Part shown: positions 25,703-33,088 of the stretch, piece after piece
Position numbering within the stretch: the stretch's first letter is position 1
Layout: the number at the start of each line of letters is the position of its first letter
Assembly: GCF_000469545.1 (NCBI RefSeq)
Contig: NZ_KI273057.1
Location: 62,001 to 126,000 of the forward strand
Length of the DNA stretch: 64,000 nucleotides
DNA from: Mitsuokella sp. oral taxon 131 str. W9106
Lineage (GTDB): Bacteria > Bacillota > Negativicutes > Selenomonadales > Selenomonadaceae
Direction of reading: 5' to 3'
Program-made: the position numbers and the translations under genes
The notes under the pieces: model-generated
The model's database searches: none
What the model was told of the DNA's origin: nothing
What the model saw: the letters and a program-made list of their open reading frames with translations, nothing else

Positions 25703-26254
25703 ATGTTTGGCTTGAATTGGCTGAAGTCGTCCGTGCCTGCGGGCAGGACGCAAAAGGAGAAGGCGGGGATCCAGTTCCTTGCTTCGCTCCTCGTATGCTA
25801 TCCCGAAATTCATGCGGCGCGCTATGAGCCAAAGCAGGAAACACTCACGATGGATTTTCTGCTCAAGGGGGATATCTTGCAGGAGAAATTCGAGCATTTC
25901 GCAAAGCTTCTTGATGAGAGCATCACGACGTATCATGTCCTGCAGGACGGGCTTTCCATTGAATTTTCACTTTCGGGTGAGAGTTACGGGGATTCGATGG
26001 CCGTACTGCACATCATGCGCGATGTTTTTTCGATCAAGCGCGGAGAGCTTACGCTCATGGCAGATCTCTTCCTTGATTTTTTTGATGACAGGCTCGTTGT
26101 CGATGATCATGAGCCTGGCACGCTTGCAGAGGATTTCCTCGATATGCAAAGCGAGATCCTCGATCAGATTCTGAGTCAAGTGTCGGAGCTTCACCTGCGT
26201 TCTCGCATGGTGGGAATCCGTGAGGGCGATCGCGTCGTCGTGTATGATCGCTGA
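25703..26254 (+). CDS. Unknown protein between rny and ymdB
   Basis: 183 residues, not recognised. It opens MFGLNWLKSS and looks soluble and acidic, with alternating short hydrophobic strands and helices (LTMDFLLKG, LSIEFSLSG, LTLMADLFLDFFDD) and a helical C-terminal half ending in GIREGDRVVVYDR. One Cys only, no signal peptide. ATG 25703 is chosen because GGAGG at 25690-25694 precedes it; upstream in-frame codons run through the rny terminator. It is 15 bases from ymdB, so the two likely share an mRNA, possibly linked to RNA turnover by context only. Confidence 0.72.
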   Translation: MFGLNWLKSSVPAGRTQKEKAGIQFLASLLVCYPEIHAARYEPKQETLTMDFLLKGDILQEKFEHFAKLLDESITTYHVLQDGLSIEFSLSGESYGDSMAVLHIMRDVFSIKRGELTLMADLFLDFFDDRLVVDDHEPGTLAEDFLDMQSEILDQILSQVSELHLRSRMVGIREGDRVVVYDR

Positions 26255-26269
26255 CAAAGAAGGGATAGC

Positions 26270-27055
26270 ATGCGCATTTTGATGGTAGGGGATGTCGTCG
26301 GGCGGACGGGACGGCGTGCATTTCGGAAGTATACGCCTGTGCTTCGAAAGGAGCGGGGCGTGGATCTCGTCGTCGTCAACGGAGAGAACTCCGCAGGTGG
26401 GAAAGGCATCACGCGCAAGTCGCTCGATGAGCTTTACCAAGGAGGAGCCGACGTCGTGACCTCTGGAAATCACATTTGGGACAAGAAAGATGTACTTGAG
26501 TTTGTCGACCAGGAACCGTTTCTCATTCGTCCTGCCAATTATCCAGACAGAACGCCGGGCAAAGGCTGCTGTGTCTACCCGTTCAAAGCGAAGAACGTCG
26601 GCATCCTGAATCTTTCCGGCCGCGCTTTTATGCCTGCTCTTGACGATCCATTTCAAAAGAGCGAAGAGCTCTTGCGCGAGCTCTCGGATTCAGCCGATAT
26701 TCTGCTGCTCGATTTTCATGCGGAGACGACCTCTGAAAAGATGGCCATGGGATTTTATCTCGATGGGCGCGTCCATGCTGTCGTCGGAACACATACGCAC
26801 ATTCAGACGGCAGATGAACGAATCCTGCCGAAGGGGACGGCGTACATCACCGACCTCGGCATGACGGGAGCGTGGAACTCTGTGCTCGGCGTCAAGACAG
26901 AGCTCATCCTGCGGAAATTCCTTACGGCAATGCCTGTTCGCTTTGATGTTGCCGAGGGCCCTGCTGTCTACAGCGGCATTCTGCTCGAAATCGACGATAC
27001 GACGAATCGGACACAGTCCATTGAACGCATTATGATACGCGAAGAGAAGGCGTAA
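26270..27055 (+). CDS. ymdB: YmdB-type metallophosphoesterase (TIGR00282 family)
   Basis: 261 residues. The dinuclear-metal phosphoesterase motifs are all visible: GDVVGRTGR at the N terminus, NGENSAGGKG, SGNHIWDKKD, DFHAETTSEK and GTHTHIQTADE. The Bacillus subtilis homologue hydrolyses 2',3'-cyclic nucleotides and affects biofilm and sporulation decisions, and is encoded next to rny, as here with one gene between. Length matches the family. ATG 26270 follows AGAAGGGA. Confidence 0.92.
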   Translation: MRILMVGDVVGRTGRRAFRKYTPVLRKERGVDLVVVNGENSAGGKGITRKSLDELYQGGADVVTSGNHIWDKKDVLEFVDQEPFLIRPANYPDRTPGKGCCVYPFKAKNVGILNLSGRAFMPALDDPFQKSEELLRELSDSADILLLDFHAETTSEKMAMGFYLDGRVHAVVGTHTHIQTADERILPKGTAYITDLGMTGAWNSVLGVKTELILRKFLTAMPVRFDVAEGPAVYSGILLEIDDTTNRTQSIERIMIREEKA

Positions 27056-27065
27056 TGTATTCATA

Positions 27066-27085
27066 CGGAAAAAAGGGTTTTTCCG
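27066..27085 (+). terminator. Inverted repeat after ymdB, possible terminator
   Basis: CGGAAAAA (27066-27073) / TTTTTCCG (27078-27085) with a 4-nt loop, starting 11 bases past the ymdB stop. No clear U-tract follows, so termination is doubtful. Confidence 0.35.
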
Positions 27086-27176
27086 CTTGTTGACGAATTT
27101 ATGAAAGAAATATGAAACGAGTGGTTCGACGTAGTAGCAAGTTTTTTGCTTGTATGTGCTATGGGAGTGAAACAGA

Positions 27177-28007
27177 ATGGCAAGTGATTTGCATACACAT
27201 ACGACGTACTCGGATGGCAGGCTGGCGCCAGAGGAACTCATCGCAGCAGCTAAGAAGGTGGGACTCTCTTACCTTGCGATTACAGATCATGATACGGTGG
27301 AGGGAATCAGTCATCTCTATGAAAATGGCCTTTATCCGACACGTGGGATCCGACTCATACCTGGCATTGAATTCAGTGCGCATCATCCGTCTAATGAAGT
27401 GCATATCCTAGGCTATAATATCGATATTTATCATGCACCGATGCTCGAACGGCTCAATGACATCACGGAAGCGCGTTGGACGCGGTTCAGCGAGATCATA
27501 GAGAAGCTCAATGCGCTCGGCTATGAGATCAGCGAGACGGAGGTGCTCCTGCTTGCAGATGGGAGCAAATCGATCAGCCGATCGCATATTGGACGTGCAC
27601 TCGTCAAGCGCGGGTACTTTGATACGATCGGTGCGGCATTCGATGCCTTGATCGGATATGGAAAGCCCGCTTATGTCGAGCACTATCGTCTTGAAATCGA
27701 TGAGTGCATCAATCTCATCAAGTCGGCTGGCGGAATACCCGTCTTGGCCCATCCGATTCTCGTCGAGGATGATGCGCTCGTCGAGCGCATCTGCCGTATG
27801 GGAATTGAAGGGATCGAGGTGTTTTATCCGAAGCATGATGCGGAAGCGACGAAGCGCTATCTAGCGATGGCGGAGCGTCATGGGCTGCTTGTCTCGGGCG
27901 GATCGGACTTTCATGGAATTCCGACGCGCCTGCCGCAGAATCTCGGCGATTTTACGATTGAGGACAAATGGGCGGAGAAATTCTACCGCCCCGTGCAAAA
28001 GCTTTGA
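27177..28007 (+). CDS. PHP-domain phosphoesterase (YciV/TrpH-like)
   Basis: 276 residues. The PHP metal-binding motifs are HTHTTYSDG (residues 6-14), [10 protein letters not shown] (about 36), GIEFSAHH (about 63), VLAHPIL and the terminal GGSDFHG. Family members act on nucleoside 3',5'-bisphosphates or as 5'-3' exoribonucleases on short RNA. It is a free-standing PHP domain, distinct from that in PolC. ATG 27177 follows GGGAGTG. A P-loop/Asp23 protein follows after 13 bases, and RNase Y and YmdB lie upstream, so an RNA or nucleotide turnover role fits the context. Confidence 0.88.
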   Translation: MASDLHTHTTYSDGRLAPEELIAAAKKVGLSYLAITDHDTVEGISHLYENGLYPTRGIRLIPGIEFSAHHPSNEVHILGYNIDIYHAPMLERLNDITEARWTRFSEIIEKLNALGYEISETEVLLLADGSKSISRSHIGRALVKRGYFDTIGAAFDALIGYGKPAYVEHYRLEIDECINLIKSAGGIPVLAHPILVEDDALVERICRMGIEGIEVFYPKHDAEATKRYLAMAERHGLLVSGGSDFHGIPTRLPQNLGDFTIEDKWAEKFYRPVQKL

Positions 28008-28020
28008 AAGGGTGGACGAG

Positions 28021-28854
28021 ATGGATGTTCTCGCTTTGGTCGGCCCCAGTGGTACGGGAAAAAGCCATCGTGCACTGATCGTCGCGCATAAGCATGGCGC
28101 GGATGCCATCATCGACGACGGCATATTGATTAAGGACGGAAAGATTGTCGCAGGTCATTCGGCGAAGAAAGAACAGAGCAAGATCATGGCAGTTCGTCGC
28201 GCGATCTTCATCCTGCCTGGGCATGCCGAAGAGGTGCGCAAGGCCATTGAGAAGGTGAGTCCCCACCGTATTCTAGTCCTTGGCACGTCCGAAAACATGG
28301 TGCATAAGATCGCGAAGATCTTGCAGCTTCCTGCAATTGCACAAATCATTCATATTGAAGACATTGCGTCGAAGGCAGAGATGGAAAAGGCGCGGTTCTA
28401 CCGGCTCAAGCAGGGAAAGCACATTATTCCCGTGCCAACCATCGAGCTAAAGCCGCACTTTTCAGGCTATCTCATAGATCCGCTTCAAACGCTCTTCAAG
28501 CGCTCCTCGACGCGGCGGCGCAGGCTTGGCGAAAAGTCCATCGTCCGTCCCGTGTTCAGCTACTATGGGAAACTTAGCATCGATGATAATGTCGTCGAGA
28601 ACATCGTGCGAAGTGAGATGAAGCGCAATCATCCGATCAATAAGGTCAGCCACATCCAAGTCCGACACCTCTTCGTCGGCGATGAGGATCGTGGGCTCAA
28701 GATTTCGTGCGAGGTTGTGTTATCGTATGGGAATCATATTCCGACGCTCATCGAGCAGGCGCAAAAGCGCGTGCGCGAGTGTGTTGAGTACATGACGGGC
28801 ATGATCGTCCACGAGGTGGATATCGGCGTCAAGGCACTTTATGTGCAGGCATGA
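28021..28854 (+). CDS. P-loop NTPase fused to an Asp23/Gls24-like domain
   Basis: 277 residues. The N-terminal half begins MDVLALVGPSGTGKSHRA, a Walker A at about 8-15, followed by DDGILI and a hydrophobic strand IFILPG, suggesting a small NTPase or kinase fold (to about 135). A basic linker (RRRRLGEK) leads to a C-terminal domain (about 183-275) matching the Asp23/Gls24 pattern: GKLSIDDNVVENIV, LKISCEVVLSYG, RECVEYMTGM and VDIGVKAL. Asp23 proteins are known in envelope stress in Gram-positives. The fusion is read directly from one uninterrupted frame; its function is unknown. ATG 28021 is preferred over upstream in-frame starts, which overlap the PHP gene and carry no domain. Confidence 0.8.
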   Translation: MDVLALVGPSGTGKSHRALIVAHKHGADAIIDDGILIKDGKIVAGHSAKKEQSKIMAVRRAIFILPGHAEEVRKAIEKVSPHRILVLGTSENMVHKIAKILQLPAIAQIIHIEDIASKAEMEKARFYRLKQGKHIIPVPTIELKPHFSGYLIDPLQTLFKRSSTRRRRLGEKSIVRPVFSYYGKLSIDDNVVENIVRSEMKRNHPINKVSHIQVRHLFVGDEDRGLKISCEVVLSYGNHIPTLIEQAQKRVRECVEYMTGMIVHEVDIGVKALYVQA

Positions 28855-28929
28855 AAAAGGCTGTCGCCTATGTGGCAGTCTGTTTCATGCATCCGCAATA
28901 TTTATGATGGAACCTTTGTAACATTTATT

Positions 28930-28958
28930 TTGTTGTTTTTCGAGCACTATGGTATACT
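28930..28958 (+). promoter_or_regulatory. Promoter of comFB
   Basis: TTGTTG (28930-28935), a 17-nt spacer and TATACT (28953-28958), with TGG making an extended -10 (TGGTATACT). Confidence 0.65.
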
Positions 28959-29009
28959 AGTCATAAGAATTCATTCATCTTGTTATTCGGCTAATAAGGA
29001 GTGATTTTC

Positions 29010-29309
29010 ATGCAGGGACTTACGAATTATATGGAAGAAGTCGTCGAGCGAAATCTCGATACGATCATGGCGAAATTTCCCAATTGCTGCAAGTGCGAGG
29101 AATGCCGCAGGGACATTGCCGCACTCGCGTTGAACAATCTGCCGCCGCGCTACATTTCCTCCTTCAAAGGCGACATTTTTGCACGCGTCAATGAGATGGA
29201 GGTACAGCATCTCGTTGAGGTTATCCAGCAGATCGCGCAGGCAATCAAGATCGTTACGGCACATCCGCGTCACAAGGTGAAGAGTGAAGCGGAGGACGCT
29301 GCAAAATAA
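29010..29309 (+). CDS. comFB: ComFB family protein
   Basis: 99 residues matching late-competence protein ComFB: MQGLTNYMEEVVERNL, a cysteine cluster CCKCEECRRD (about 28-37) likely binding zinc, and ALNNLPPRYISSFKG. Family knowledge: ComFB-like proteins occur in competence operons of Bacillus, and relatives elsewhere have been described as cyclic-dinucleotide receptors. Here it is monocistronic with its own promoter and no other com gene nearby, so a signalling role is as likely as a competence role. ATG 29010 follows AAGGAG (28996-29001). Confidence 0.87.
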   Translation: MQGLTNYMEEVVERNLDTIMAKFPNCCKCEECRRDIAALALNNLPPRYISSFKGDIFARVNEMEVQHLVEVIQQIAQAIKIVTAHPRHKVKSEAEDAAK

Positions 29310-29333
29310 ACGTGCTAGATTGCGCAAGAGAGA

Positions 29334-29415
29334 AAGCCCTCTTATTCCCCAAAATACCGTCCTGCTGCCAAAGCTTCAGTTGTCGGGAGGATTGGGCAAA
29401 GGGATGAGAGGGCTT
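29334..29415. terminator. Long imperfect hairpin between convergent genes
   Basis: The 15-bp arms 29334-29348 (AAGCCCTCTTATTCC) and 29401-29415 (GGGATGAGAGGGCTT) pair with a few G-U pairs around a 52-nt partly structured loop. It lies 24 bases after comFB (+) and 71 bases beyond the aminotransferase stop (-). Ts follow only weakly on either strand (CTTCTTTG; CTTTCTCTC). The simplest reading is a shared bidirectional terminator; a structured RNA is possible. The 177-base gap holds no other recognisable element. Confidence 0.5.
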
Positions 29416-29486
29416 CTTTGCACCTGTTTCATGAGCGTTCTGGGATGAGGATAGTATTGCATTCGGATATGGTGCAGTGGCCTGCA

Positions 29487-30674
29487 TTAAGTTTTTTTAT
29501 GCTTGGCGAGGAAATTTTCGATGCGGGCGAGTGCTTCTGAGATCTTGTCGATTGAGGTTGCGTAAGAGCAGCGGACGTGCCCTGCGCCGCAGACACCGAA
29601 TGCGCTTCCGGGCACAAGTGCGACATGTTCTGCTTTTAAGAGTTCCTCGGCAAATTCCTCATCCTGATAACCCGACGGTGTGATGTCAGGAAAGATGTAA
29701 AAAGCACCCTTGGGCTCGAAGCATGGAAGACCTATCTTCGTAAAGCCATCGTAGATGAGGCGGCGCCGGCGATCATACTCGGCGACCATTTTTTTCATGT
29801 ACTTTTCGCCTCGGCGGAGTGCTTCGATTGCTGCGAGCTGTGCCGTAATCGGAGCGCAGAGCATCGTGTACTGATGAATTTTTGTCATGGCGGCGATGAT
29901 GGCTTGATTGCCCATCGCATAGCCGATTCGCCAGCCCGTCATCGCGTATGCCTTGGAAAAACCGTTCAGAAGGATCGTGCGCTCCTGCATGTTGGGCAGG
30001 GAAGAGAATGCGATGTGTTTTTCGTCACCATAGGTGAGATCGCCGTAGATTTCATCCGATATGACGAGTAGATCATGCTTTTCAGCGAATTTCGCGATGG
30101 CGAGGAGATCGGCGCGTTCCATAACAGCGCCGGTTGGATTATTCGGGTATCCGATGAGGAGGACGCGCGTCCTGTCCGTCACGTATTGCTCCAGCTCGTC
30201 TGGCGTGATGCGGAATTCGTTTTCGAGTTTCGTGGGAACGGATACTGGAACACCGCCTGCGAGAATCGTGCATGCCTGATAAGAGACGTAGCATGGCTCG
30301 GGGATCAAGACTTCATCGCCGGTGGCAAGGACCGCGCGCATGGCGAGGTCGAGCGCCTCGCTGACGCCGACGGTCACAAGAATGTCGGTTGCAGGGTCGT
30401 ATCTCGTCTCGTATTCCTGCTCGTAGTGGTACGCGATTTCCTCGCGCAGCTCCATCATGCCGCGGTTTGCCGTGTAAGAGGTGTATCCGCATTCGAGACC
30501 GTAGACACAGCTCTCGCGGATCGTCCACGGCGTGATGAAGTCGGGCTCGCCGACACCGAGCGAGATGACGTCTTTCATCTGTGCGGCAATGTCGAAAAAT
30601 TTGCGGATGCCGGATGGCGCAATGGACTGTACGGAAGGAGATAAGCGGCTGCTCCAATCGCGTGATTCAATCAT
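29487..30674 (-). CDS. Class I/II PLP aminotransferase (PatA-like)
   Basis: 395 residues, fold type I. PSGIRKFFD near the N terminus, PNNPTGA, SDEIYGDL and the PLP-lysine block NGFSKAYAMTGWRIGY, then RCSYA with the substrate carboxylate Arg near the C terminus. It resembles the PatA/MalY-like group that includes aspartate and N-acetyl-LL-diaminopimelate aminotransferases; the substrate cannot be fixed from sequence. Its ATG overlaps the stop of the upstream Lrp gene (ATGA), so the two form a regulator-enzyme operon, a pairing common in Firmicutes. Confidence 0.88.
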   Translation of the reverse strand: MIESRDWSSRLSPSVQSIAPSGIRKFFDIAAQMKDVISLGVGEPDFITPWTIRESCVYGLECGYTSYTANRGMMELREEIAYHYEQEYETRYDPATDILVTVGVSEALDLAMRAVLATGDEVLIPEPCYVSYQACTILAGGVPVSVPTKLENEFRITPDELEQYVTDRTRVLLIGYPNNPTGAVMERADLLAIAKFAEKHDLLVISDEIYGDLTYGDEKHIAFSSLPNMQERTILLNGFSKAYAMTGWRIGYAMGNQAIIAAMTKIHQYTMLCAPITAQLAAIEALRRGEKYMKKMVAEYDRRRRLIYDGFTKIGLPCFEPKGAFYIFPDITPSGYQDEEFAEELLKAEHVALVPGSAFGVCGAGHVRCSYATSIDKISEALARIENFLAKHKKT

Positions 30675-31150
30675 GGGGTCACCACCAATCTGCGGTCGCG
30701 TTCCTCATCGTTCATGATGGCGCCGTCTTTTTTGTAAGGCTTCAGTATAAAGTGGCTGCGCGTCTGTGTGACGCCTTCGATCGTCGAGAGGCGTGTCGCG
30801 ACGAAATTCGCGATGTCCTTTAGGGATTTTCCCTCGATAATGGCCATGAGATCAAAGCTGCCGCTCATGAGGTAGACGGTGCGCACTTCGTCAAAGCGGT
30901 AGATGCGCTCGGCAATCGCGTCGAATCCGACCTCGCGCTGCGGCGTGAGGTTGATTTCGATGATGGCAGTCACCGTCTCTTCGCCGAATTTTTCCCAGTT
31001 GATGACGGTGTTGTAGGAGAGGATGACCTTGTCTTTTTCAAGCTTCTTGATGTCCTGCTCAACCTCGTATTCGCTGCGGTGTAGCATGGAAGCAATCTCT
31101 CCAATAGGGCGCCGTGCATCATGCTCCAAAAGCTCCAGTATCTCTTTCAT
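30671..31150 (-). CDS. Lrp/AsnC family transcriptional regulator
   Basis: 159 residues. The N-terminal winged helix (about 1-50: ILELLEHDARRPIGEIASML...VEQDIKKLE) is followed by the RAM/Lrp ligand-binding domain (about 60-145) with EVRTVYLMSGSFDLMAII and the terminal RSHFILKPYKK. A typical Lrp dimer binds an amino acid. Translationally coupled to the aminotransferase, it probably regulates that enzyme in response to an amino acid (inference). ATG 31150 follows AAAGGAGACT. Confidence 0.9.
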   Translation of the reverse strand: MKEILELLEHDARRPIGEIASMLHRSEYEVEQDIKKLEKDKVILSYNTVINWEKFGEETVTAIIEINLTPQREVGFDAIAERIYRFDEVRTVYLMSGSFDLMAIIEGKSLKDIANFVATRLSTIEGVTQTRSHFILKPYKKDGAIMNDEERDRRLVVTP

Positions 31151-31234
31151 GCGGAGTCTCCTTTTTCAAAGATGGATGAAAATAGCCTGAAATTATCATA
31201 TCATAATTAAGCCAAAAAGAATAGAAACATAGCA

Positions 31235-31266
31235 GAAAAAAGCACCCTAAGCAGGGTGCTTTTTCG
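31235..31266 (-). terminator. Rho-independent terminator after fba
   Basis: A perfect 7-bp stem AGCACCC (31241-31247) / GGGTGCT (31254-31260) with A-runs on one side and T-runs on the other, so it reads as a terminator on the minus strand (T6) and partly on the plus strand. It lies between fba and lrp. Confidence 0.88.
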
Positions 31267-31281
31267 CAAGAAATGGAATTC

Positions 31282-32271
31282 TTACTTGATGAGCGCCATG
31301 ATTTCTGGTGCACGGCCATCGGAACCAAGGACGGCTTTGATCTTGTGTTCGACGAGTTCCTTGATGTAGGAGCGGCCATCCGCAATATACTGACGTGGGT
31401 CGAAATGCTCCGGATGGAGATCGAAGTGCTCACGGATCCCAGCCGTCATAGCGAGGCGCAGGTCGGAGTCGATGTTGATCTTGCAGACAGCGGACTTTGC
31501 CGCCTTGCGGAGTTGATCTTCGGGGATGCCGATCGCATCGGCAAGCTTGCCGCCATGCTCGTTGATGATCTTGACATACTTCGGAATGACCGAGGACGCA
31601 CCATGAAGAACGATCGGGAAGCCTGGAATCTTTTTCTCGATTTCAGCGAGGATATCAAAGCGAAGGTCTGGGGGAACGAGAACGCCATCCGCATTGCGCG
31701 TGCACTGCTCTGGCTTGAACTTGAATGCGCCGTGGCTCGTGCCAATCGCGATGGCGAGAGAGTCAACGCCTGTCTCCTTGACGAACTCCTCAACCTCTTC
31801 CGGCTGCGTGTAGGAAGCCTCGTGTGCGGCAACCTTTACATCGTCCTCGATGCCGGCGAGCTGACCGAGCTCTGCCTCGACGACGACGCCATGCTCATGC
31901 GCATAAGCGACAACCTCCTGCGTGCGCTTGATGTTTTCCTTGAATGCATAGTGCGAGCCATCGAACATGACGGAAGTGAAGCCTCCATCGATGCAGGACT
32001 TGCACGTCTCGAAGTCCGGACCATGATCGAGGTGCAGCGCGATGGGGATATCGTTGACTTCGAGAGCAGCCTGTACGAGATGCACGAGATAAGCATGCTT
32101 TGCATACTTGCGTGCGCCTGCGGAGCACTGCAGGATGATTGGGGAGTTCAGCTCAGCGGCTGCCTCCGTGATGCCCTGCACGATTTCCATGTTGTTGACG
32201 TTGAAAGCACCGATTGCATATTTGCCTTCGTGTGCCTTCTTGAACATTTCCTTAGTTCCGACTAATGGCAT
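31282..32271 (-). CDS. fba: Class II fructose-1,6-bisphosphate aldolase
   Basis: 329 residues. This zinc-dependent glycolytic and gluconeogenic enzyme cleaves FBP to DHAP and G3P. Zinc ligands and active site: LDHGPDFETC (Asp and His), the VEAELGQLAG Glu motif, IGTSHGAFKF with a zinc His and LHGASSV with the third His. The motif IDGGFTSVMFDGSHYAF is standard. Monocistronic, with its own extended -10 promoter and terminator. ATG 32271 gives MPLVGTKEM and follows AGGGGGT. Confidence 0.95.
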   Translation of the reverse strand: MPLVGTKEMFKKAHEGKYAIGAFNVNNMEIVQGITEAAAELNSPIILQCSAGARKYAKHAYLVHLVQAALEVNDIPIALHLDHGPDFETCKSCIDGGFTSVMFDGSHYAFKENIKRTQEVVAYAHEHGVVVEAELGQLAGIEDDVKVAAHEASYTQPEEVEEFVKETGVDSLAIAIGTSHGAFKFKPEQCTRNADGVLVPPDLRFDILAEIEKKIPGFPIVLHGASSVIPKYVKIINEHGGKLADAIGIPEDQLRKAAKSAVCKINIDSDLRLAMTAGIREHFDLHPEHFDPRQYIADGRSYIKELVEHKIKAVLGSDGRAPEIMALIK

Positions 32272-32318
32272 GGTTCATTACCCCCTACTAATGTAAAGCG
32301 AATCGAATAACCTAGTTC

Positions 32319-32327
32319 ATTATAGCA
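32319..32327 (-). promoter_or_regulatory. Extended -10 promoter of fba
   Basis: On the minus strand the sequence TGCTATAAT (32327 to 32319) is a perfect extended -10, about 48 bases upstream of the fba start. No clear -35 was found. Confidence 0.6.
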
Positions 32328-32383
32328 TAAAACGGATTGAAGTGTATAGGTCTAGCCATCAACTTCTAATGAGAATTTATTTG

Positions 32384-32412
32384 TTGATGTGCTATCGAAA
32401 TAATGATATAGT
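32384..32412 (+). promoter_or_regulatory. Promoter of the DUF47-pit operon
   Basis: TTGATG (32384-32389), a 17-nt spacer and TATAGT (32407-32412), with TGA making an extended -10. It faces away from the fba promoter. No PHO-box-like repeat was recognised. Confidence 0.7.
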
Positions 32413-32461
32413 TAGTATGGATAGTAGTGTAAGTTTGTCGTTCGGGAGGGACGCAAAAAAG

Positions 32462-33088
32462 ATGTTTAAGTTCAAACAGAAGGACAGCGAGTTCTTTGAT
32501 TTGTTTGTGGACAGCGCTCGTTACTTTTATACCGGTGCACTCATGATGGACGAAGTCATGGCTGACTACAATAAAGCGAGCGAAAAAATCAAACAGATCA
32601 ATGAACTGGAACATCAGGCGGATGCCGTAAACGATAAAATCATCGATAAGCTGAATTTGACTTTCATCACGCCAATTGATCGTGAAGATATTTACGCGCT
32701 TGCCAATGGGCTTGACGATGGAGTGGACTACTTGCAGGGCACGCTCCAATGCCTTGTCATGTATCGGACGGGCAAGGCGATGACGGGGGCCGTGAAGCTT
32801 ACAAAGCTTTTGATCGAGAGCACGGAGGAAATCATTCGGGCATTTTCCTTGCTGAAGGACATTCGCCGCAATCAGGCGCAGATCCTCGATGCGACACATA
32901 AGATTTCAAGCCTTGAAAGCGAAGGTGATCGCGTTTACCGTCACGAGGTCGCATACCTTTTTGACAAGGTTAAAGATCCGATTGAGCTGATTAAGTGGAA
33001 GGACATACTCGAAAAACTCGAAGACACGCTTGATCATTGTGAAAGTCTCTCGGATATGATTCGAGGGGTGGTCATGAAATATGCATGA
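32462..33088 (+). CDS. DUF47 (PhoU-like) phosphate transport accessory protein
   Basis: 208 residues, all-helical and PhoU-like: FDLFVDSARYFYTGA, ELEHQADAVNDKI, TPIDREDIYALANGLDDGVDYLQG and the second-half SLESEGDRVYRHEVAYLF. The two E..(A/G)D.. blocks are metal-binding in PhoU-type bundles. In many bacteria DUF47 genes precede pit, and the product tunes or assists the Pit transporter. ATG 32462 follows GGGAGGGA (32444-32451) and gives the family N terminus MFKFKQKD; upstream in-frame codons lie in the promoter. It overlaps pit by 8 bases. Confidence 0.9.
   Translation: MFKFKQKDSEFFDLFVDSARYFYTGALMMDEVMADYNKASEKIKQINELEHQADAVNDKIIDKLNLTFITPIDREDIYALANGLDDGVDYLQGTLQCLVMYRTGKAMTGAVKLTKLLIESTEEIIRAFSLLKDIRRNQAQILDATHKISSLESEGDRVYRHEVAYLFDKVKDPIELIKWKDILEKLEDTLDHCESLSDMIRGVVMKYA

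Noticed and set aside
24027-25844. 605-codon minus-strand frame opposite rny
   Set aside because: Antisense to the conserved KH and HD domains of RNase Y and crosses the rny terminator; low-complexity Arg/Leu/Phe composition and no family match.
28855-28895. GC-rich inverted repeat after the P-loop/Asp23 gene as a terminator
   Set aside because: Pairing needs several G-U pairs and has no U-tract, so it is not supportable.
31273-32265. 330-codon plus-strand frame opposite fba
   Set aside because: Exactly mirrors the aldolase gene, whose zinc motifs prove the minus-strand reading; the plus frame crosses the terminator at its start.
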